From: Anaerolinea sp.
GTDB lineage: Bacteria; Chloroflexota; Anaerolineae; Anaerolineales; Anaerolineaceae
Assembly (NCBI GenBank): GCA_029975055.1
Contig: JARKPU010000044.1
Coordinates: forward strand, 1 to 49,701
Direction: 5' to 3'
Length of the DNA stretch: 49,701 nt
This document shows positions 7,740 through 15,941 of this stretch, piece after piece (position 1 is the stretch's first letter; each line of letters starts with the position of its first letter). Position numbers and translations under genes: made by a program. Below the pieces are notes generated by a model. The model had not been told where the DNA came from, made no database searches, and worked only from the letters and a program-made list of their open reading frames with translations.

Positions 7740-8909
7740 TCAATTCCTGCCGTTCCAGGCCTCCAGCACATGAGTCACCGCCGTGGATGCCGGCCCGCCC
7801 AGCGTCTGCACCAGCGCGCGCCGCGCTTTGGCTAATTGCCCGGCTCCGGCCTCGCCGCGCAGCTGCAAGGCCGCCTCGACGATCTGATACACCCCGGCCG
7901 CTCCCAGCGGGTTGCCGCGCGCCTTGAAGCCCCCCAGGGTGAGGATGGGCAGCCTGCCGTCGCGCCGCAGCGAGCCGTCTTGCCCGAGCTTCCAGCCCTC
8001 GCCCGCCCCGGCAAAGCCGGCGGCCTCGAGCGAAAGCGGTACGAAGATCGAGTAGGCGTCCGTCAGCTCGAAGAAGTCCACATCGCCCGGCAGGATGCCC
8101 GCCTGGCGGCAGGCGCGCTGCGCCGAGATGCGCGCCGCATCGAAAGCCAGCGGGTTTTCACGGTCGTGCAGGGCCAGCGTGTCGATCGTGACCGCCGAGC
8201 CGGTGACGCGCACCAGCCCGTGCCCCAAACCGGCGGGCACCCGGTCTGAGCGCGCCAGGATGACCGCCGCCGCGCCATCGGCGTAGGGGGCAACGTCCAT
8301 CAGGCCAAGCGGGTCGCACACCATCGCCGCGCTCTCGTAGGCTTTGCGGCTGAGCGGCTTGCGGTACATGGCGTTGGGGTTGGCAGCCGCGTTCTCGTGC
8401 GCCAGCAGCGGGAACTCGGCGAAGGCCTCGCGCGGGGCGTGATATTCATACAGGTAGCGCTGCATCAGCAACGCCGCCTGGCCGGCGGGGGTGAGCCCTT
8501 GCGCCAGTTCATAATCATAATCGCCGCCCTCGGCAATCGCCCCCTCCACGCCCGGGCCGACCATGTCGGTGTATTTTTCCACGCCCAGCACGGCCGCAAC
8601 CTCCACAAAGCCCGAGGCCACCGCCATATACGCCAGGTGGAAGGCCCCGGCCCCCGAAGCCCCGGCAGCCTCCACGGTGACGCCCTCAATCCCCCAGCTG
8701 CCCGACCAATCGGCCAGCAGCGCGCCCAGGTTGGTCTGGTGCGAGGCGGTCGAGCCGATGAAGTTGCCGATATACAGCGCCTGGGGCTGCAGCCCGCCGG
8801 CGTCTTTCTTCGCCGCCAGCAGCGCCTGTGCGGCCTGCGAGCGCAGCGACAGTTCCCAATGCTCCCCCACGGGGATCTGGCCAATTCCGGCAATGACAAT
8901 TTCGGGCAT
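7740..8909 (-). CDS. Thiolase-superfamily protein lacking catalytic residues
   Basis: A 389-residue SCP2/archaeal acetoacetyl-CoA thiolase-type protein, normal length for the family. The fold signatures are present (EAAGASGAGAFHLAY, GGFKARGNPLGAAGVYQ), but the active-site residues are changed: the nucleophile Cys of EAACASG is Gly83, the His of the HDAF/HDCF motif is Thr283 (ELTDAYSIF), and the His of GHP is Asn333 (RGNPLG). With all three altered it is unlikely to condense acetyl-CoA. In the archaeal thiolase/HMG-CoA synthase/DUF35 complex the thiolase is a structural neighbour, so this copy may be a scaffold or may bind another acyl-CoA. It is 132 nt upstream of the DUF35 gene on the same strand. 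Confidence 0.82.
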   Translation of the reverse strand: MPEIVIAGIGQIPVGEHWELSLRSQAAQALLAAKKDAGGLQPQALYIGNFIGSTASHQTNLGALLADWSGSWGIEGVTVEAAGASGAGAFHLAYMAVASGFVEVAAVLGVEKYTDMVGPGVEGAIAEGGDYDYELAQGLTPAGQAALLMQRYLYEYHAPREAFAEFPLLAHENAAANPNAMYRKPLSRKAYESAAMVCDPLGLMDVAPYADGAAAVILARSDRVPAGLGHGLVRVTGSAVTIDTLALHDRENPLAFDAARISAQRACRQAGILPGDVDFFELTDAYSIFVPLSLEAAGFAGAGEGWKLGQDGSLRRDGRLPILTLGGFKARGNPLGAAGVYQIVEAALQLRGEAGAGQLAKARRALVQTLGGPASTAVTHVLEAWNGRN

Positions 8910-8951
8910 GATAATTCCTCGCTATCAGCTGTCAGCTATCCGCTGTCCGCT

Positions 8952-9170
8952 TCAGACGGCCTGGTTTTTTAATCGAATTGTGCGCAGCAAAGCAGCCAGC
9001 ATCTGCTTGATGGATTGAACAGACTTCTCAAGCTCCGCGTGCCGAGTCGGATCGAGAAATCCCAGGTCGCGTGCCATGAGTAATTCGTACTCCAATTCGC
9101 TGCCGGATCTCATCGGAATTTAGAGAAACCGGGCAAAATCACCATCCGTCCCTCGCTTCTCATAATGCGG
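8952..9170 (-). pseudogene. Decayed four-helix-bundle (S23/IVP-type) protein remnant
   Basis: Reading minus-strand gives HYEKRGTDGDFARFL-stop-IPMRSGSELEYELLMARDLGFLDP and on to a TGA at 8952. This matches the C-terminal half of small four-helix-bundle proteins related to 23S rRNA intervening-sequence proteins. An in-frame TAA interrupts it and the N-terminal half is missing. It sits between HMG-CoA synthase and the thiolase-like gene. On both sides (8927-8951 and 9171-9215) are degenerate tandem repeats of the CAGCTGTCAGCTAT / GCTGACCGCTGACCG type. The remnant and its repeats look like an inserted cassette that has degenerated. Confidence 0.7.
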
Positions 9171-9214
9171 AGCGCTGACAGCGGAACGCAGAAAGCTGAC
9201 CGCTGACCGCTTCT

Positions 9215-10273
<1,059 letters not shown>

Positions 10274-10274
10274 G

Positions 10275-11552
10275 TTATTTACTCCACTCCTTCAGAATTT
10301 CTTGCGCTCGATCGATGCGCACGGCTTTTTCTTCCACCATCCGGCGCGCCACGGCCTCCACCTGGTTGGCTTCGGCCCCGGCGGCAATGGCCACCTGGCG
10401 GGCATGCAGGTTCATGTGCCCGCGCTGAATGCCCTCGGTGGCCAGCGCGCGCAGCGCCGCCAGGTTCTGCGCCAGCCCCACCGAGACGATCACCTGCGCC
10501 AGTTCGGCAGCCGATTGCGCGCCGATCAGCTTGAGCGCCGCCCGCGCTGCCGGGTGGACGCGCGTTGCCCCGCCCACCGTGCCGACCGCCATGGGCATCT
10601 CCAGCGAGCCGACCAGGTTGCCCTCGGCGTCTTTGCCCCACGTGCTCAGCGAGGTGTAGGCCCCGCGCCGCGCAGCGAAGGCGTGCGCCCCGGCCTCGAT
10701 GGCGCGCCAATCGTTGCCGGTGGCCATCACCACCGCGTCCACGCCGTTCATGATGCCCTTGTTGTGCGTCGCGGCACGGTAGGGGTCTGAGGCGGCAAAC
10801 GCCCAGGCCTCGATGATCCCGTCGCGCACCTGCTCGGCCGAATACTCGCCAAAAGCCAGCGCATCCAGCATAATCGTGCAGCGCGAGCGCGCCAATCGCC
10901 GCTCGGCCAGGTTCGAGAGGATGCGCAGGTGCACCCGCCCGCCGGTGATGCTCTCCACCAGCGGCGCCAGGCGCTCCACCGCCGTGTTGACCGCGTTGGC
11001 GCCCATCGCATCGCGCACGTCATAGATCAGGTGCAGCACCAGGAAGGGGCCGGCGGGCGAGGTTTCGATGAGCCGCACGTCGATCTCCCGCGCCCCTCCG
11101 CCCAGCTTCACCAGCACCGAATCGACCGCGTTGGCGGCTTCCAGGATTTCCTCGCGGTGCTCGTAGAGCTTGAGGCGCGCCGCGGCCGGGTCTGGCAGGT
11201 CGAGGATTTGCATCTGGCCGATCATCTCGGGGGCGCTGGCAGTGGCGAAGAACCCCCCGCCCGAAAGCGCCAGCCGCGCCATGAAGGACGCTCCCGCCAC
11301 CACCGACGGCTCTTCGATGACCATCGGCACGAGCACGTCGCGCCCGTTGACGCGGAAGTTGCGCGCGATGCCCAGCGGCAGGCCATACACGCCGATCACA
11401 TTTTCGATCATGTGGTCGGCCAGCTCGGCCGTCAGACCGCCTTCGGGGGTAAATGCCGCCAGGTCTTCCACGGGCAGGCCCGCCCATTCGGCAATGAGTT
11501 TGCGCCGCTCATCCAGCGGCAAGTCATAGAACTTTGCGGCCCCTTCCGGCAT
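10275..11552 (-). CDS. Hydroxymethylglutaryl-CoA reductase, class II-like
   Basis: A 425-residue HMG-CoA reductase that makes mevalonate from HMG-CoA with NAD(P)[15 protein letters not shown] (substrate loop), DAMGANAVN (dinucleotide-binding), [11 protein letters not shown] and the catalytic GHMNLHAR histidine are all present, and the length fits class II enzymes. I placed the start at the ATG at 11552, which has GGAGG eight bases upstream. The frame is open further upstream to 11735, but that extra stretch is unlike the family. It is the first gene of the minus-strand cluster. With the synthase it would feed isoprenoid synthesis; lower-pathway genes are not in the window. Confidence 0.93.
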   Translation of the reverse strand: MPEGAAKFYDLPLDERRKLIAEWAGLPVEDLAAFTPEGGLTAELADHMIENVIGVYGLPLGIARNFRVNGRDVLVPMVIEEPSVVAGASFMARLALSGGGFFATASAPEMIGQMQILDLPDPAAARLKLYEHREEILEAANAVDSVLVKLGGGAREIDVRLIETSPAGPFLVLHLIYDVRDAMGANAVNTAVERLAPLVESITGGRVHLRILSNLAERRLARSRCTIMLDALAFGEYSAEQVRDGIIEAWAFAASDPYRAATHNKGIMNGVDAVVMATGNDWRAIEAGAHAFAARRGAYTSLSTWGKDAEGNLVGSLEMPMAVGTVGGATRVHPAARAALKLIGAQSAAELAQVIVSVGLAQNLAALRALATEGIQRGHMNLHARQVAIAAGAEANQVEAVARRMVEEKAVRIDRAQEILKEWSK

Positions 11553-11769
11553 ACCTGGCCCTCCAGCCTGCTCAACCCCGCGCGGGGTGCTGTTTTGCTG
11601 ATATATACCCGCTCGCGCCTTGCAAAAGCTATCAAGAATGCCTCCCCCAAAGCCGCGCGGCGGAGCAGACCGCACGGCGGCGGCACCTTGGGGCGCGGAT
11701 TGTTTATAATCAAGTTCGGACCTTAGATCTTCCACCTTATTTAGCGTTACTTTCGAACAGGAGGTTCCT

Positions 11770-12207
11770 ATGCCCGAAAAATACGGCCCTTACCAGGCGG
11801 AGTTCCGCTTTGTGTTCTTTGCGCCCCCGGAACGATACGAAGAAACGATTGCATTCTACCGCGACGCGCTGGGCCTGGCGCACATCGGCGGTTTTGGCGA
11901 ATCCGCCGCCGGTATGCGCGGCGCATTCATCCAGGCCGCCGCCGGGGTGATCGAAATCATCTCCGACCCCACCGATTCCTTCCTGCGCCGCCAGGTGCTC
12001 GAACCCGGCCAGAGTTACCGCCCCGCCCAGGGCGGGCATCTGCTCATCGAGGTGGAAGATGTGGACCTCAGCTTCGAGCGCGCGCAGCGGCACGCCGCGC
12101 CCGTCACCCAGCCGCTGACGAACTGGCCCTGGGGCTTCCGCGATTTTAAGGTGACCGACCCGTGCGGGAATATCGTTTGCCTGTTTTCGAGGATCATCTC
12201 GCCTTAA
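11770..12207 (+). CDS. VOC (glyoxalase/bleomycin-resistance fold) family protein
   Basis: A 145-residue single vicinal-oxygen-chelate protein: FRFVFFAPPERYEETIAFYRDALGL at the N-terminus, a GHLLIEVEDVD strand-helix, and the ending GFRDFKVTDPCGNIVCLFSR. These are the paired beta-alpha-beta-beta-beta modules that bind a divalent metal and small substrates. The substrate is not evident. A strong AGGAGG lies six bases before the ATG. It is divergent from the HMG-CoA reductase gene, and a TATAAT at 11705-11710 could be its -10 element, though the -35 is poor. Confidence 0.78.
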   Translation: MPEKYGPYQAEFRFVFFAPPERYEETIAFYRDALGLAHIGGFGESAAGMRGAFIQAAAGVIEIISDPTDSFLRRQVLEPGQSYRPAQGGHLLIEVEDVDLSFERAQRHAAPVTQPLTNWPWGFRDFKVTDPCGNIVCLFSRIISP

Positions 12208-12324
12208 TCCCTCTGCCCTTCGCTGGCGCGGATGAGACACGGGGACAGGCCCCGCGCCTGCGGCATCCGCTCCGTCCTTGCGGGCGCGTCACCCCTCGCG
12301 GAATCTTTTGGTACAATTACGCCC

Positions 12325-13509
12325 ATGCTTCTACCGGTTAAATCCATCAAACGCATCCTCCCCAGCACCGTCATCCTCGCGGCCATTGCCCTGCTGGCCT
12401 GGGCGGCCCCGGCGCGGGCGCAGGCCCCGGCGGGCGCCGAACCGTATAACGGCGCCCCGCTCTGCCTGCCGGAAGCCTACCCTGCCGCTCCCACCGGCTG
12501 CCTGCCCCTCGGCCCGGCGGCGCAGCTGCGCGAATGGGCCAAAACGGGCCTGAGCTACCCGCAGAACCCCCTCCCGGCGCGCCACCCCCCGGCCGAACTC
12601 ACCCACAGCCCGGTCTACATCGCCAAGATCAACCTGCCCGGCACCGAACCGGCCAAACTCTACGCCACCCTGGATGATGCCGTCAACGGAACCAACCCGG
12701 TCGGCTCCATCGAGGCGGGCAAACTGCGCTACGTCTCCTTTGTGGATGTGCAGCGCGTCAACGATAAACCTTACGTGATGCTCAAATCGGGCGCGTGGAT
12801 GCGCGCCTCGCCGGCGGCTTACTCCTACTTTCAGGGCCTGCTCTTCGACCGCAACCCAACCAGTTCCTTCGGCTGGCTGGTGGATCACACCCGCGCGCGC
12901 AGCGCCCCCGGCTACGCCAGCCCCGAGGTCGGCGAGACGATCTACCGCGAAACCGCCGTGCCGATCTACCAAAAGGTCAGCCAGGACGGCACCGACTGGT
13001 ACCAGATCGGCTTCGGGCAGTGGATCGAGCGGCGCTACATCCGCCAGGTGGTGGTGAACCCCACCCCGCCGCAGGGGGTGGATAACGGGCGCTGGATCGA
13101 AGTCAACCTCTACGAGCAGACCCTCAGCGTCTATGAGAACGGCCGCCTGCTCTTTGCCACCATGGTCGCCAGCGGCGGCGAGCCTTTCTACACCCGCCCG
13201 GGGCTGTTCAAAATCCAGCAAAAGAAACCCCTCGAAACCATGCAAGGGGCTTTTGAGGCCGACCGCTCGGATTTCTATTACCTGGAAGACGTGCCCTGGA
13301 CGATGTACTTCGACCAGGCGCGCGCCCTGCACGGGGCGTACTGGCGCGCCTGGTTCGGCTACGCCGGAACGCACGGCTGCGTCAACCTCTCCATCGGCGA
13401 CTCAGCCTGGCTCTACCAATGGGCCAACGAGGGCGATTGGGTGTACGTCTGGGACCCTTCCGGCCAGACCCCCACCGACCCCGCGCTCTACACCGCGGGC
13501 GGGGCCTGA
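12325..13509 (+). CDS. Secreted L,D-transpeptidase (YkuD family)
   Basis: A 394-residue exported enzyme that would cross-link or modify peptidoglycan. An N-terminal hydrophobic signal (STVILAAIALLAWAAPARAQA) ends in an Ala-x-Ala site. Two SH3-like stretches follow (about residues 90-250). The C-terminal YkuD domain begins RWIEVNLYEQTLSVYENG and carries the catalytic motif THGCVN with Cys352. The ATG at 12325 was chosen because the signal peptide follows it directly. A TACAAT at 12312-12317 lies only 7 nt upstream, so the mRNA may be leaderless. Its stop lies 22 bp inside the convergent rsmA gene. Confidence 0.88.
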   Translation: MLLPVKSIKRILPSTVILAAIALLAWAAPARAQAPAGAEPYNGAPLCLPEAYPAAPTGCLPLGPAAQLREWAKTGLSYPQNPLPARHPPAELTHSPVYIAKINLPGTEPAKLYATLDDAVNGTNPVGSIEAGKLRYVSFVDVQRVNDKPYVMLKSGAWMRASPAAYSYFQGLLFDRNPTSSFGWLVDHTRARSAPGYASPEVGETIYRETAVPIYQKVSQDGTDWYQIGFGQWIERRYIRQVVVNPTPPQGVDNGRWIEVNLYEQTLSVYENGRLLFATMVASGGEPFYTRPGLFKIQQKKPLETMQGAFEADRSDFYYLEDVPWTMYFDQARALHGAYWRAWFGYAGTHGCVNLSIGDSAWLYQWANEGDWVYVWDPSGQTPTDPALYTAGGA

Positions 13510-14414
13510 GCGAACAATCCACTCGCGTAAGCTTTCACCAGTTGCGCCCACTCTTCCAGCGAGAGCGTCTCGGCGCGGCGCTGCGGGTCGATGCCCGCGC
13601 GGAGCAGCAGAGCTTCTGCCCCCGCGGGTGAAAGGCGCAGGCCGCCTGCAAGCGCGTTGCGCAGCGTCTTGCGCTTTTGGCTGAAGCCCGCTTTCGTCAG
13701 CCGGAAGAAGCTCTCTAACCCCTCCGGCGCGATGCGCGGCTGCGCGTAAAGGTCGATGCGCACGACCGCCGAATCCACCTTGGGCGGGGGGATGAACGCC
13801 CCGGCCGGGATGCGCGCGGCGATGGAAGGCTGCCCGTAAACCTGCACGCTCAACGCCAGCAGGCTCAGCTCGCCTGGCCCGGCGCAGATGCGCTCGGCCA
13901 CCTCGCGCTGGACGGTGAGCACCATGCGCCGCGGCTTGACGGGCGCTTCAAGCAGGCGGCGGATGAGCGCCGAGGTGATGTTGTAGGGGATGTTGGCGAC
14001 GACGTAATACTCCAGCCCGCCCATCAGCGCAGAGGGCTCGAGCGCGAGGATATCGCCCTGGACGATCTCGACGTTGCCCAGCCCGCCCAGCACCCTTTCC
14101 AGCACGGGGATGAGCCGCCCGTCAAGCTCCACCGCCACCACGTGCCGGGCGGCGCGCGCCAGGTAACGCGTCAGCGAGCCGATGCCGGGGCCCACCTCCA
14201 GCACGGCGGCCTCGGCGGGCAGCTCGGCAGCCTGCACAATGCGCCGCAGCGCGCCTGCATCTGCGAGGAAATTCTGCCCCAGGCTTTTGTGCAGCCAGAG
14301 GCCGTGCTCGCGCAGCAGCGCGCCGATCTCCAGCGGCGGCAGGTCTAGGGCAGCAGCGCCGGCGGGTTGGCGGGAGCCGGCGTCAGGAAGTAAACCGTCA
14401 CCGTTTGTGCCCAT
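13488..14414 (-). CDS. rsmA: 16S rRNA dimethyladenosine transferase RsmA/KsgA
   Basis: This enzyme dimethylates two adjacent adenosines near the 3' end of 16S rRNA during 30S maturation. Visible motifs are HKSLGQNFL near the start, the SAM-binding VLEVGPGIGSLT, VAVELDGRL, and the catalytic ANIPYNITS; FIPPPKVDSAVVR and AGFSQKRKTLRNAL are typical of the C-terminal part. The ATG at 14414 gives 308 residues with a low-complexity first 25. The true start may lie further in, because this start overlaps the upstream G5/3D gene by 70 bp. Confidence 0.93.
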   Translation of the reverse strand: MGTNGDGLLPDAGSRQPAGAAALDLPPLEIGALLREHGLWLHKSLGQNFLADAGALRRIVQAAELPAEAAVLEVGPGIGSLTRYLARAARHVVAVELDGRLIPVLERVLGGLGNVEIVQGDILALEPSALMGGLEYYVVANIPYNITSALIRRLLEAPVKPRRMVLTVQREVAERICAGPGELSLLALSVQVYGQPSIAARIPAGAFIPPPKVDSAVVRIDLYAQPRIAPEGLESFFRLTKAGFSQKRKTLRNALAGGLRLSPAGAEALLLRAGIDPQRRAETLSLEEWAQLVKAYASGLFAQAPPAV

Positions 14415-15724
14415 GAGACGTAATCCTCATCGCTGTAACCCAGGTCGATCCAATAGGTGCCGGGGATGCCCCCGCCCACGTCGGCCACGGTGGCGAAGCC
14501 GTAGCCGGGGATGTAAAGCCGCGCGCCTTTGAACATGCGGTACCACTGCAAGGTGAAGGCCGCGATGCCCTTCTGCAGCAGCGCCCCGCTGGAGGTGCTG
14601 CGGCTGCAGCGCCCAAGCCCCTGCTGGCACGGCGAATAGGAGGTGGCATACATGGGCACGGCGCGGTAATACTCGATCGTCCCATCCGGCGTGTCGAGCG
14701 TTTTGACCACCACCTGCGTGCCATAGCCGAGCACCTGGTCTTGCGGCTGGGTGGCCACCCATTCGGCTTCGGTCTGGCGGCTCACCTCCTGCCCGTCTTC
14801 GTAGCGCACGCGCTGGCGGCTGACTTTGACGCCGTACTTGCCCGGCGTGAGCACGCTGCGCGCGTCCAGTTCGAGGTTGGGATCGGGGGCGTAAGAACTC
14901 CGGTAGGGCACGGTGGTCTGCTGGAAGATCAACTCCTCGCGGACGCGCGTCACGCGGATTTCGCCGTTTTCGGGCAGGGGGGCATCTTCCGGCGGCGTGG
15001 CGTAATCCAGCCCCTGCAGCGAGACGCCCGCCTCGGCCAGCGCCGCGCCCACGCTGGAGGCCGTGGAGTGTGTGATGATCTGCCTCTCTCCCAGCCGGAT
15101 GACCAGGCCGCGCGCGCGGGCAATCGTCACCTCCAGCGGGCCGTCCAGCGGGGTATCCAGGCCGGGGGAGATGCGGTCGCCCGGCTTCGGCTGCAGGCCG
15201 GCCTTCCACAGCGCCTGCCCGAGCGTCTGCGCCGCCGAATAGAGCATGCGCGTGTTTCCGCCCTCGCGGATGCGCAGCGCTTCGGCCCGGCGGAATTGCA
15301 GGTAAAGCCTGGAGGCGCGCGGCAGGGGTTGGAGCGGGTCCACCGGCGCCCCGTTGACCAGCACTTCATCACCCGGGTAGAGGCGCAGGTTCACGCTCGC
15401 CAGCAGGTTGGCCGGGATGCGCTCGGCAGTCTCGAAGGTCAGCGGCAGGCCATCCGTCCAGATGGAAACCGGGCGCGCATGCTCCACAAAAAGCAGGCCG
15501 CCTGCGGGCACAAGCGCCGCCGGAGAGGCCGAGAGCCGGTCTTGCCCGCCTGCGGCCACGCCGGCCTGGCGCAGCGCCCCGCCCACGGTGAAGAAAATCC
15601 CGCGCACCGGGGCTGGGCGCCCATCCACCACCACGGTGACAGGCTGGAGGAAATACAGCCCCGCCAGCAGCAGGCCAAGCAGCGCCAACGCGGCGGGCAA
15701 TAGACGGCGGATCGTAACGTTCAC
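14345..15724 (-). CDS. YabE/Rpf-like cell-wall protein with DUF348, G5 and 3D domains
   Basis: A 459-residue exported protein. An N-terminal membrane anchor or signal (LLPAALALLGLLLAGLYFL) is followed by three ubiquitin-like DUF348 repeats (starting PVTVVVDGRPAPVRG, residues about 28-265). A G5-type domain (residues about 265-345) contains EELIFQQTTVPYRSSY. The C-terminal double-psi 3D domain (YIPGYGFATVADVGGGI and WIDLGYSDEDY) has the acidic residues of lytic murein-type enzymes. The start is GTG at 15724. A TATAAT on the minus strand at 15733-15738 lies 8 nt upstream, again suggesting a leaderless message. It may remodel peptidoglycan; it overlaps rsmA, an arrangement also seen for yabE-like genes near ksgA. 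Confidence 0.82.
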   Translation of the reverse strand: MNVTIRRLLPAALALLGLLLAGLYFLQPVTVVVDGRPAPVRGIFFTVGGALRQAGVAAGGQDRLSASPAALVPAGGLLFVEHARPVSIWTDGLPLTFETAERIPANLLASVNLRLYPGDEVLVNGAPVDPLQPLPRASRLYLQFRRAEALRIREGGNTRMLYSAAQTLGQALWKAGLQPKPGDRISPGLDTPLDGPLEVTIARARGLVIRLGERQIITHSTASSVGAALAEAGVSLQGLDYATPPEDAPLPENGEIRVTRVREELIFQQTTVPYRSSYAPDPNLELDARSVLTPGKYGVKVSRQRVRYEDGQEVSRQTEAEWVATQPQDQVLGYGTQVVVKTLDTPDGTIEYYRAVPMYATSYSPCQQGLGRCSRSTSSGALLQKGIAAFTLQWYRMFKGARLYIPGYGFATVADVGGGIPGTYWIDLGYSDEDYVSWAQTVTVYFLTPAPANPPALLP

Positions 15725-15788
15725 TGTGCACGATTATAACGTACGAATCCGCCGCTAAAAGTGGCCGCACCCTTGCGCCCACAAAAAC

Positions 15789-15814
15789 AAAATACCGCCG
15801 AAGGGCGGTATTTT
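15789..15814. terminator. Rho-independent terminator after tRNA-Phe
   Basis: AAAATACCGCC (789-799 of this kilobase) pairs perfectly with GGCGGTATTTT (15804-15814) around a GAAG loop. It lies 18 bp downstream of the tRNA on the minus strand. The symmetric A and T runs allow termination in both directions, also serving as an insulator for the GTG-started gene. Confidence 0.85.
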
Positions 15815-15831
15815 GCGGAGTCAGCGCGGTG

Positions 15832-15904
15832 TGCCGAGGGCCAGGATCGAACTGGCGACACCGCAATTTTCAGTCGCGTGCTCTACCAACTGAGCTACCT
15901 CGGC
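15832..15904 (-). tRNA. tRNA-Phe (anticodon GAA)
   Basis: On the minus strand the acceptor stem GCCGAGG pairs with CCTCGGC. The D arm is GCTCAGTTGGTAGAGC, the anticodon stem CGCGA/TTGCG holds loop CTGAAAA (anticodon GAA), and the T arm is GCCAG-TTCGATC-CTGGC. The discriminator base is A at 15832. CCA is not encoded (CAC follows). It is a single tRNA followed by a strong terminator. Confidence 0.97.
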
Positions 15905-15941
15905 TCTTGCGGTGTGATTTTACCCGGCCTGCCTGTTCGTG

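Noticed and set aside
10275..11735. N-terminally extended HMG-CoA reductase from 11735
   Set aside because: The extra 61 residues do not fit the family, and the ATG at 11552 has a good SD at the right spacing.
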